DNA of 64,000 nt from the NCBI GenBank assembly GCA_016871195.1, contig VFZN01000012.1:26024-90023 (forward strand), given 5' to 3'. Origin of the DNA: Acidobacteriota bacterium. Lineage in GTDB: Bacteria; Acidobacteriota; Vicinamibacteria; Vicinamibacterales; UBA2999. The position numbers and the translations under genes were made by a program. Positions 1 through 7,002 of the stretch are shown piece by piece (within the stretch, counting starts at the first letter, position 1; each line of letters begins with the position of its first letter). A model generated the notes under the pieces. The model was not told the origin of the DNA. It searched no databases and saw only the letters and a list, made by a program, of their open reading frames with translations.

Positions 1-65
1 GCAGACGTCGTGGCGACCAGCATCGCCAGTGCGAGAGCAACGAGGGCGCGCGGGAGCGATGGCAC
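1..65 (-). CDS. Exported protein, N-terminus only
   Basis: Only the first 21 codons lie in the window. Read leftward from a GTG at 65-63 they give MPSLPRALVALALAMLVATT, a typical signal peptide: one Arg and then a long Ala/Leu/Val core. A TATCAT hexamer (79 to 74 on the minus strand) stands 8 nt before the GTG, the same geometry as other starts in this window, which supports this start. The mature protein is outside the window, so the function is unknown. Confidence 0.55.
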   Translation of the reverse strand, partial: MPSLPRALVALALAMLVATTS

Positions 66-73
66 TACGCCGG

Positions 74-79
74 ATGATA
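74..79 (-). promoter_or_regulatory. Putative -10 (TATCAT), leaderless start
   Basis: TATCAT on the minus strand, 8 nt before the GTG at 65. No convincing -35 was seen. It is divergent from the TACGCT hexamer at 131-136. Confidence 0.4.
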
Positions 80-130
80 GCACCACACACACGGGTTGCG
101 GCGCAGTGTCCGTGACTGCGTGGTGTGTGT

Positions 131-136
131 TACGCT
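131..136 (+). promoter_or_regulatory. Putative -10 (TACGCT), leaderless start
   Basis: TACGCT followed by 8 nt and then GTG at 145. The geometry fits transcription starting at or next to the start codon. There is no recognisable -35. Confidence 0.3.
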
Positions 137-144
137 CTGGACGC

Positions 145-690
145 GTGCGTCATCTTTCCTCCACCGTGGCCGTGCTGCCTCTGCTGGCGCTGCTGCTGGT
201 CGGCACCGTGCCACTTCAGGCTGAGACGGTGCGTGTCCGGCCCCAGGTGCGCGATGGCCACGTGCTGGTCTCCTTCGCCCTCGATCAGGGGTTCACCGAC
301 GATGTCAGGGCCGTGATTCGCAGCGGCCTGCGTACCACGTTCACCTATACCGTCGATCTGCGTCTCAAAGTGCCCGCATGGGTCGACCGCACGGTCGCGT
401 CGGCGGTGGTCGCCACCACCGTGGAATACGACAACCTGACACGACGGCACACGATCAGCCGTACGCTCGACGGACGGACCCAGGAGACACGCGTCGTCGA
501 CGATGAGGCCGTAGTGCGGCAGATGCTGACGGAGTTCGAGCGACTGCCGCTCTTCCGGACCGGCGTGCTGCAGGAGCATCGCGATTACTACATTGTCGTG
601 CGGGCCGAGGCGCGTCCGCGCAGCGGCGCGGGGCTCTGGCCCTGGGGCGGAACGGTGTCCGGGTTCGCGCCCTTCACATTCATTCCGTAG
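145..690 (+). CDS. DUF4390 domain protein, exported
   Basis: About 181 residues. I chose the GTG at 145 because it gives a short signal peptide (Leu/Val-rich core, ending near LQAE) and lies 8 nt after a TACGCT hexamer; GTG 127 is an alternative. The frame stays open upstream to position 10, but that part has no protein-like character. The mature part (VRPQVRDGHVLVSFALDQGF, later RLPLFRTGVLQE) matches the DUF4390 pattern of a beta-rich periplasmic domain of unknown function. In several proteobacteria this family sits between rsmB and an NtrY-like kinase, but neither is visible here. The next gene follows after 11 nt, so the two may be co-transcribed. Confidence 0.7.
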   Translation: MRHLSSTVAVLPLLALLLVGTVPLQAETVRVRPQVRDGHVLVSFALDQGFTDDVRAVIRSGLRTTFTYTVDLRLKVPAWVDRTVASAVVATTVEYDNLTRRHTISRTLDGRTQETRVVDDEAVVRQMLTEFERLPLFRTGVLQEHRDYYIVVRAEARPRSGAGLWPWGGTVSGFAPFTFIP

Positions 691-701
691 GCGGGTCGGG
701 C

Positions 702-1997
702 ATGAGCAACGAGGCGGCGACGACATCGGGGCGAGTCAGGCACCTGCTGATGGCGGTGGCCGCGCTGGCGGGCCTGTGGGCCGCACACCCGCTGGTCGCT
801 CAGGTGCCGGCATCCGGCGTGTTGCGTCCGGCCATCGAGGTTCCCGCACCGGCGGCTGATGGTAGTCAGGCCTACGCCCTCACCACCGGCGCTGACGGCC
901 GCACCTATCTCAACTGGCTGGAGCCAGTGGGGACCGATGCGCATGCCCTGAAGTTCTCGGTGCTCGAGGCCTCCGGATGGGGGCCCCCGCGCGAGATTGC
1001 CCGGGGCACCAACTGGTTCGTCAACTGGGCCGACCGCCCGTCGCTGGCAGCGCTCGGTGACGGCACCCTGCTTGCGCACTGGCTGGTGCATACCGGACGC
1101 GCGAAGGGCAGTTACGGGTATGGGGTGCAGGTGGCGCGCTCGAACGATCGGGGACGCACCTGGACCCGCACCTTCAACGACGGCATGGAGAACGTGGCCG
1201 ACTACGACGGCTTTTTAACATTTGTCCCGAATGCGACGGGCGCCGACGCCGTGTTCCTGAGACCCGAGACGCCCGATGTGCCAGTGGTCGGCGCGTCGGG
1301 GCACGACGGTCATGCGGTGGCCGATGACGAGCACATCAAGACGGTGGCGGTGGTGTCGTTCGGGGGCGACGGGCGCCCCGGTCCAGTACAGACGGTGGAT
1401 GCCGATGCCTGCACGTGCTGCATGACCGACATCGCGCGCACGCCGGATGGCCTGATTGCGGTCTTCCGCGACCACCAGCCTGGAGAGATCCGCGACATTT
1501 CCGTCGTGCGACAGGTCAACGGCCGATGGACCCCGGCGGTCCCCGTCGCGCAGGATGGCTGGAAGATTCCCGGATGCCCGACCAACGGACCGGCCATCGC
1601 TACCCGAGGACGGCAGGTGGTCGTGGCCTGGTTTACCGCTGCGAACAACACGCCCCGACTCAAGTGGGCGACGTCGACCGATGGTGGCGCCACGTTCAGC
1701 GCCCCTGTTGTGGTCGATGCTGGAGCCCCGGTGGGCTATCCCGATGTGGTCCTGCTCGACGATGGCACGTCGGTTGTGAGCTGGCTCGAGCGGAAGGGTG
1801 AGGGCGTCGGCGAGGTGCTGCTGCGGCGCGTGTCTGCGGCGGGTGTGGCGGCGCCCACGGTGGCGGTAGCGCGCAGCGTCAGCGGGCGCGGCACGGGTGT
1901 GCCGAATCTGGTGCGCGCCGGCGGAGACCTGCTGGTGGCCTTCCGGAAGGATCGGGTGCAGACGGCCCGTGTGCCGCTCGCCGCTGTGCCGCGGTAA
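702..1997 (+). CDS. Sialidase-like beta-propeller protein, exported
   Basis: 431 residues with an N-terminal signal segment (LLMAVAALAGLWAAHPLVAQ). The body has repeated Asp-box-like blades of the BNR/sialidase fold, for example SNDRGRTWTRTF and STDGGATFSAP, interleaved with strands such as VVLLDDGTSVVSWLE. A Cys-rich stretch (DACTCCMTD) near residue 230 and a Cys in KIPGCPTNG may form disulfides or bind metal. The propeller fold is fairly clear. The catalytic Arg triad and Tyr of true sialidases were not assigned, so enzymatic activity is uncertain. It follows the DUF4390 gene by 11 nt. Confidence 0.65.
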   Translation: MSNEAATTSGRVRHLLMAVAALAGLWAAHPLVAQVPASGVLRPAIEVPAPAADGSQAYALTTGADGRTYLNWLEPVGTDAHALKFSVLEASGWGPPREIARGTNWFVNWADRPSLAALGDGTLLAHWLVHTGRAKGSYGYGVQVARSNDRGRTWTRTFNDGMENVADYDGFLTFVPNATGADAVFLRPETPDVPVVGASGHDGHAVADDEHIKTVAVVSFGGDGRPGPVQTVDADACTCCMTDIARTPDGLIAVFRDHQPGEIRDISVVRQVNGRWTPAVPVAQDGWKIPGCPTNGPAIATRGRQVVVAWFTAANNTPRLKWATSTDGGATFSAPVVVDAGAPVGYPDVVLLDDGTSVVSWLERKGEGVGEVLLRRVSAAGVAAPTVAVARSVSGRGTGVPNLVRAGGDLLVAFRKDRVQTARVPLAAVPR

Positions 1998-2020
1998 GCC
2001 CTCATCCACGGGGCCTCAGC

Positions 2021-2052
2021 CGTCTGCCAGCCCACGCGTTGGTGCGCAGACG
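2021..2052. terminator. Inverted repeat between convergent genes
   Basis: CGTCTGC (2021-2027) pairs with GCAGACG (2046-2052) across an 18-nt loop, between the converging stops at 1997 and 2087. There is no T-run on either side, so it is at best a weak or factor-assisted bidirectional terminator. Confidence 0.25.
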
Positions 2053-2086
2053 TCAGCTGTGGCCGGCCGCGCGCGCGACCTTTCGA

Positions 2087-2722
2087 TTAGGGCGCGAGGC
2101 GCACACGTGACCAGTCGTCGCCCTGGCGCGTGTACAGCAGCCGGTCGTGCAGCCGACTGGTGCGCCCCTGCCAGAACTCCACGGCATCTGGTACGACCCG
2201 GTAGCCTCCCCAGAACGGCGGCAGCGGAATGTCGCCGTCCGCATACGTGACCTCGAGCTGCGCCAGGGCATCGTCGAGGGTCGCCCGCGAGGCAATGATC
2301 TGGCTCTGTGGAGAGACCCACGCGCCCAGTTGGCTTCCGCGCGGGCGCGACCGGAAGTATTCGAGCGACTCGTCCGGGCGGAGTCGTGCCGCCTGGCCGG
2401 TGATACGCACTTGCCGTTCCAGTTCGGCCCAGAAAAACAGCAGGCACGCGCGGGGACGCGTGGAGAGGTCGCGACCCTTGGCACTCTCGTAGTTGGTGAA
2501 GAACACAAATCCCGTGTCGTCCAGCCCCTTGAGCAGCACGGTGCGGGCGGCCGGGTCACCCGACGGAGACACCGTCGCCAGCGTCATCGCATTCGGTTCG
2601 AGCAACTCGGCGCGGACGGCCTCGTCGAACCACTGCCGGAACTGGATGAATGGATCAGGAGCGGCTTCGGATTCCACGAGGACGTGCGAGCGGTAGTCGC
2701 GTCTCAACTCGGCGATCGACAT
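2087..2722 (-). CDS. pdxH: Pyridoxamine 5'-phosphate oxidase
   Basis: 211 residues. PdxH oxidises pyridoxamine or pyridoxine 5'-phosphate to pyridoxal 5'-phosphate using FMN, the last step of PLP synthesis and salvage. Visible family signatures: ATVSPSGDPAARTVLLKG and GFVFFTNYESAKGRDL (FMN binding), FFWAELERQVRITG, and the C-terminal PPFWGGYRVVPDAVEFWQGR with RLHDRLLY (substrate and FMN contacts). The length is normal for the family. The start ATG at 2722 gives MSIAELRRDYRS, and TACACT lies 7 nt before it; the open frame upstream to 2926 is inside the neighbouring gene. Transcription from that hexamer would start inside the last codons of the upstream gene. Confidence 0.95.
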   Translation of the reverse strand: MSIAELRRDYRSHVLVESEAAPDPFIQFRQWFDEAVRAELLEPNAMTLATVSPSGDPAARTVLLKGLDDTGFVFFTNYESAKGRDLSTRPRACLLFFWAELERQVRITGQAARLRPDESLEYFRSRPRGSQLGAWVSPQSQIIASRATLDDALAQLEVTYADGDIPLPPFWGGYRVVPDAVEFWQGRTSRLHDRLLYTRQGDDWSRVRLAP

Positions 2723-2727
2723 GGGTC

Positions 2728-5268
2728 TCAGTGTAGCGGTTCGGCGCCGCTCAGCGGGCGCGTGACCCAGACACCCAGGGGACGCCGGTCTGCCGATCCA
2801 GGAACGTGCGATGCGGGAACGAAGGCCGAGTCGGCCGAGATGGTGAGCGGCGTGAGCGATGTTCCGGTGCGCGGGATCTGGACGTCGAGGGGAACACCGG
2901 CCACGAGTGTGACGGTGTCCTGCCATCCGCGACTGGCGAGCGTGACCCGGTTGGTCGGCGCGTCGCTGCGCAGTCGCACGGTCACAGAGGGTGACCGTGC
3001 GGTGGCTGAGGCGGGGGCCGCGGCTGGCAGCGAAATCGTCGCGGGGGCACCGGCCATGACCCAGACACCGCTGCCGGCATCGATGCCGGCCGTGTCGGTA
3101 TGCACCAGCACGAGGCCGCCCGGTGTATAGGTCGCCCCGACCACCTGTGGCACCTCAGGTCTGAGCGCGGCGGGGATGACGGACAGGGGGGTCACGCTGA
3201 TGCGGGTGAGGGCGTGTTCGAGCGCGGTCGTGCCGCGGAGTCCGACGAAGACTGCGTCCGCGGGTAGCGTCAGATCGAGTTGGGACCGTCCGCCTGCTCC
3301 TCCCACGTCAAGGGTGGTGAGGGGTGGGCCCGTGCGCCCGATCTGCAGGCCGATGGTGTCTGGCAACGGCACGGCGCCCGGCGTCCAGTCCACGGTGACG
3401 CGATAGCGCCCGGCCGGCAACGACCAGCGCCCGTTCAGCAGCACACGCAGGGGTTGCGGATCGCTCCGCAGCCCCGGGGTCACGTGCAGGTCGAGGAGCG
3501 GCAGGGTGTCTGACGCCGCCATCCGAGTCAGCGGCGTGTAGAGCAGGGCCGCAGGCCGGGCTTGCGGGTCAAACCCGTCGAGGGCGAAGAGCCGCGACCG
3601 CGCCTCGAGTCGCGGGCCCGGGAGAACCGCGTCATGTGGCCAGAGGCTCACCCCGGTCGACGCCAGGATGACGACGCTGGCGAGGCCCAGCAGAGCTCGG
3701 ACCCCGTCGACCCCCGGTGCCCTCGGACGGAGGCGGCGCACGACGAAGGCCACGCCGCAGGCGACCGTCAGCCAGACGGCCCCATGGACGAGGGCGGTCG
3801 GCAGTGCATCGTGGCGGAAGGTCGGCAAGGCCCGCCACGCCTCGTTCAGCGGCGAGATCCAGACGAGCAGCGGGGCGAGGCCAGGAAATCCCCGCACGCC
3901 TGCCCCTGTCGCATCGGTCCACAGCACGGCCGCACTCATCCAGAGTCCGCACCACAGCAGCGCATGTCTCATCGCCCGGGGAGTCGAGTGGAACGGCGCT
4001 GTGGACCAGCCTGCAGCCACCAGAGGCGCCAGCAGGGGAAGAGCGGCGGCCAGCGGCCAGGGCTGGTTCGGGTCGGTGCCCCACCACTCCGCGTGCCCCG
4101 CAGCGGCAACGACCAGCACCAGGAGCGCCGAGGTCGCCGTGACGAGTCGTACCCGGGCCTCGGCGGTGCGTTGCCAGAGGGCAGGCACTCCTGCCACCAG
4201 CAGCCACAGCACAGGCACCCAGTACAGAAGTCCGTGTCGCTGGTCGAGCCACAGGCCAGCCAGCACGACCACCGGGGACGTTGAAGCACCGTCGATGGCG
4301 GTGACTGAGGCAGGGCCTGCAGGCCACCAGACGGGCAGCGGCATCAGGCCCGTCGCTGCAAGACCCACCATCGCCACAAACGGCGCCACCATGGCCGCCA
4401 GCGTGGCGCGTTCGGGTTGACGGGTGGGGGCTGACGCGACCAGGGCGGCCATGCGTCCCAGCAGCAGCACCAGGGCCAGCGGCACGATGTCCGCGCCGAA
4501 CCAGGTCAGCAATCCGCACGAGAGACCCACGAGGAGCGCCGGGCGCGCCGCCGTGGCCACCGCCACCGCGCTCATGACCGCCAGCGCCGGACCGCCCGCG
4601 CCCAGCGTCTGCAGGGCGGGCACTGACAGGACCAGTGCCACCGTCGAGAGCAGGGCCGCCCCCTCGTCGGTCGTCGCGTCTCTGGCCGCGGCCAGCGTGC
4701 CCCACGCCAGTGCCGCGAGCAGCGTCAGTCGCAGCCCCACGCCGGGCGGTGTCAGCGGTTCCATGCCGTCGATCGGCGTGGCGGTGAGCAGGGCGACCGC
4801 ACCACACAATACGATGAGGGACAGCGCGGCATGACCGAGCCAGTCGCGCCGCTGCCGCGAGACCCATGCGTGCACGGTGGGGGTGGAGATGAGGATCCAG
4901 GCCAGCACCCCGAGCACGACGGTCCAGACCGCGCTGCGCAGCGGACCGGCCAGCAGTCTGAGCGGGGTGAACGCGTCGGCGAGCAGCGGCACATACGGCA
5001 CGACCAGCACGGCGAGGAACAGCAGCGGCACCCAGCGGGCCTGGATGCCGTGCACGGGATCCGCCTGACGATGCGCGATTGCAACCAGCCCGATCAGCGA
5101 GGCAGCGGCCAGCAGGAAGCCCAGCAGGGCTTCCCAGCCCGGCAGGTAGGCCAGTCTGACCGCGCGCCCGTCGATGATGACCAGGTCGAGGACGCCCCGG
5201 GAGACCCACCACGCGGCAGCCGTCACCAGCCCGGCCAGGATGGTGAGGAGTCTGAACCGTTGCAGCAT
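2728..5268 (-). CDS. Large multi-pass membrane protein, GT-C-like
   Basis: 846 residues from the ATG at 5268 (MLQRFRLLTILAGL). The first ~540 residues are mostly hydrophobic segments, followed by ~300 residues of soluble beta-rich sequence containing phrases typical of carbohydrate-associated beta domains (RYRVTVDWTPG, VFVGLRG). The region LLYWVPVLWLLVAGVPALW, followed by more membrane segments and WWGTDPNQPWP, resembles FLSWHPVAYIAVIGTVALLW and its context in the protein at 7003-9030, so the two look distantly related. I infer a GT-C-type glycosyltransferase architecture (membrane catalytic part plus periplasmic beta domain), but saw no diagnostic acidic motif in the first loop. It runs divergent from the 5295 gene, sharing a 26-bp intergenic region. 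Confidence 0.5.
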   Translation of the reverse strand: MLQRFRLLTILAGLVTAAAWWVSRGVLDLVIIDGRAVRLAYLPGWEALLGFLLAAASLIGLVAIAHRQADPVHGIQARWVPLLFLAVLVVPYVPLLADAFTPLRLLAGPLRSAVWTVVLGVLAWILISTPTVHAWVSRQRRDWLGHAALSLIVLCGAVALLTATPIDGMEPLTPPGVGLRLTLLAALAWGTLAAARDATTDEGAALLSTVALVLSVPALQTLGAGGPALAVMSAVAVATAARPALLVGLSCGLLTWFGADIVPLALVLLLGRMAALVASAPTRQPERATLAAMVAPFVAMVGLAATGLMPLPVWWPAGPASVTAIDGASTSPVVVLAGLWLDQRHGLLYWVPVLWLLVAGVPALWQRTAEARVRLVTATSALLVLVVAAAGHAEWWGTDPNQPWPLAAALPLLAPLVAAGWSTAPFHSTPRAMRHALLWCGLWMSAAVLWTDATGAGVRGFPGLAPLLVWISPLNEAWRALPTFRHDALPTALVHGAVWLTVACGVAFVVRRLRPRAPGVDGVRALLGLASVVILASTGVSLWPHDAVLPGPRLEARSRLFALDGFDPQARPAALLYTPLTRMAASDTLPLLDLHVTPGLRSDPQPLRVLLNGRWSLPAGRYRVTVDWTPGAVPLPDTIGLQIGRTGPPLTTLDVGGAGGRSQLDLTLPADAVFVGLRGTTALEHALTRISVTPLSVIPAALRPEVPQVVGATYTPGGLVLVHTDTAGIDAGSGVWVMAGAPATISLPAAAPASATARSPSVTVRLRSDAPTNRVTLASRGWQDTVTLVAGVPLDVQIPRTGTSLTPLTISADSAFVPASHVPGSADRRPLGVWVTRPLSGAEPLH
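2730..2735 (-). promoter_or_regulatory. Putative -10 (TACACT) for pdxH
   Basis: TACACT on the minus strand, 7 nt before the pdxH ATG and overlapping the stop codon of the upstream membrane-protein gene. It suggests a leaderless pdxH transcript independent of the upstream gene. Confidence 0.35.
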
Positions 5269-5277
5269 GCGGGGCTG

Positions 5278-5287
5278 ATTGTACAAT
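5278..5287. promoter_or_regulatory. Palindromic bidirectional -10 element
   Basis: ATTGTACAAT is a perfect 10-bp palindrome, so TACAAT is read on both strands (5282-5287 plus, 5283-5278 minus). On the plus strand the GTG start of the D-aminoacylase-like gene is 7 nt downstream. On the minus strand the ATG of the membrane-protein gene is 9 nt downstream. The whole intergenic region is 26 bp, so this must contain both -10 regions. An operator role for the palindrome is also possible. Confidence 0.5.
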
Positions 5288-5294
5288 CGCGCCC

Positions 5295-7001
5295 GTGAAA
5301 CCCGCGGTGCTTCTCCTGTTGCTGCTGTCGGTCGGGGCGTGTCAGCCGGCGCCCTCGCCGGGACCGCCGGCCCGAACAACCGAGTTCGACCTGGTCATTG
5401 CGGGCGGACGACTGGTCGATGGCACCGGCGCGCCGTGGTCGCTGGCCGATGTCGGCATCGTCGGCGACCGCATCACAGCCATCGGCGACCTGCAGGCCCG
5501 CACCACGGCCCGCACGATTGACGGCCGCGGGCTCTATGTGAGCCCGGGCTTCATCGACATGCTGGGGCAGTCGGAGTTCAACGTGCTGGCCGACAGTCGC
5601 GCGGCGTCGAAGATCACGCAGGGCGTGACGACGGAGATCACGGGAGAGGGGACGTCGATTGCCCCCCTCAACGATCGGCTCGCCGCCGAGGCGCAGCCCA
5701 ACTATCAGGCGTTCGGAGTGACACTCGACTTCCGCACCCTCGGAGAATATTTCGCGCGGCTCGAGTCCCGATCGCGGCCCGCGATCAACATCGGCACGTT
5801 CGTCGGGGCCGGCGGCCTCCGGTCGTATGTCATCGGCGATTCCCAGCGTGCTGCCACAGTCGAGGAACTGCGGCAGATGGAGCAGCTCGTCCGCGAGGCG
5901 ATGGAGCAGGGAGCGCTCGGGCTGAGCACGTCGCTGCAGTATGTGCCCGATCGTTTTGCGTCGACCGACGAAATCGTGGCTCTGGCTCGGGTGGTCGCCG
6001 GGTATGGCGGGCGTTATCTGACCCATCAGCGTTCAGAGTCACATCAGATCATGGCGTCGCTCGACGAAGCGTTCACGGTGGCCGAGCAGGCGAACATTCC
6101 CACGGAAGTCTGGCACCTGAAGACGGCCTATCGTGCCAACTGGGGTCGGATGCCCGAGGTGCTGCGACATCTCGAATCCGCGCGCGCGCGGGGGCTGGAT
6201 GTGAGCGCAAACATCTACCCGTACGACCGCGCGTCGAACGGCCTCGATGCCTGCCTGCCGCTGTGGGTGCGCGACGGCGGCACGGATGCGATGCTGGCGC
6301 GACTCAAGGACCCGGCCAACCGCGCGCGCATCAGGCGCGACATGGAAGACCCGAGTCCGAAGGACTGGGAGAATCAGTGGTACGGGTCTGGTGGCGGCGA
6401 CGGTGTGCTGCTGTCGTCGGTGCTCGATCCGTCACTGCGCAAGTGGGAAGGGAAGACGCTCACGGAGATCGGACGCGAGATGGAAGTCGACCCGCGCGAC
6501 GCCGTGATGGATCTGGTCATCGCCGACCGGGGCGAGTCGTCTGTGATCATCTCGATCATGCGCGAGGATGACGTGCGGGCGGCTCTTGCGCACCCGCTGA
6601 TCTCGATAGGCACCGACTCGGGCGCACGCGCAGAGGATGGTCCGCTCTCGGTCTCGAAGTCACATCCCCGGGCCTGGGGGTCGTTCGCGAAGATTCTTGG
6701 CACCTATGTGCGCGACCAGCGCCTGCTGACCGTCGAGGACGCGGTGCGGAAGTTCACGTCGAGACCGGCGGCGCGCATGGGCCTGCTCGACCGGGGCCTG
6801 CTGCGGCCCGGTTTCAAGGCCGACATCACGGTGTTCGACCTCGCCACCGTCCAGGATCGCTCGACGTACACACAGCCAAACCAGTACTCGACCGGAATCC
6901 GTCATGTGCTGGTCAACGGGCAGGCCGTGGTGAGCGACGGTGCCATCACCGACGCTCGCCCCGGGCAGGTCATTCGCGGGGCGGGAAAGGTCGTCCGCTG
7001 A
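5295..7001 (+). CDS. D-aminoacylase-like amidohydrolase lipoprotein
   Basis: 568 residues from GTG 5295, 7 nt after TACAAT. The N-terminus MKPAVLLLLLLSVGAC is a lipoprotein signal with Cys at 16, so the protein is probably exported and lipidated. The fold matches N-acyl-D-amino-acid deacylases (LVDGTGAPWSLADVGI, YVSPGFIDM, YLTHQRSE, VWHLK, ISIGTDSG, GLLRPGFKADITVFD). The usual HxH metal motif after GFID is replaced by LGQSE (GFIDMLGQSEF), while the later His, Asp and Glu positions look present. Its relative at 44063-45667 keeps HVH. Either the metal site is altered or the substrate differs. The next gene starts 2 nt after the stop. Confidence 0.75.
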   Translation: MKPAVLLLLLLSVGACQPAPSPGPPARTTEFDLVIAGGRLVDGTGAPWSLADVGIVGDRITAIGDLQARTTARTIDGRGLYVSPGFIDMLGQSEFNVLADSRAASKITQGVTTEITGEGTSIAPLNDRLAAEAQPNYQAFGVTLDFRTLGEYFARLESRSRPAINIGTFVGAGGLRSYVIGDSQRAATVEELRQMEQLVREAMEQGALGLSTSLQYVPDRFASTDEIVALARVVAGYGGRYLTHQRSESHQIMASLDEAFTVAEQANIPTEVWHLKTAYRANWGRMPEVLRHLESARARGLDVSANIYPYDRASNGLDACLPLWVRDGGTDAMLARLKDPANRARIRRDMEDPSPKDWENQWYGSGGGDGVLLSSVLDPSLRKWEGKTLTEIGREMEVDPRDAVMDLVIADRGESSVIISIMREDDVRAALAHPLISIGTDSGARAEDGPLSVSKSHPRAWGSFAKILGTYVRDQRLLTVEDAVRKFTSRPAARMGLLDRGLLRPGFKADITVFDLATVQDRSTYTQPNQYSTGIRHVLVNGQAVVSDGAITDARPGQVIRGAGKVVR

Positions 7002-7002
7002 C

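Noticed and set aside
2147..3130. A 327-codon plus-strand frame
   Set aside because: It is antisense to pdxH and the membrane-protein gene, both of which have clear family or membrane character.
3632..5212. A 526-codon open frame on the minus strand in another frame
   Set aside because: It is inside the large membrane-protein gene; Arg/Ala/Gly-rich and without hydrophobic or domain pattern.
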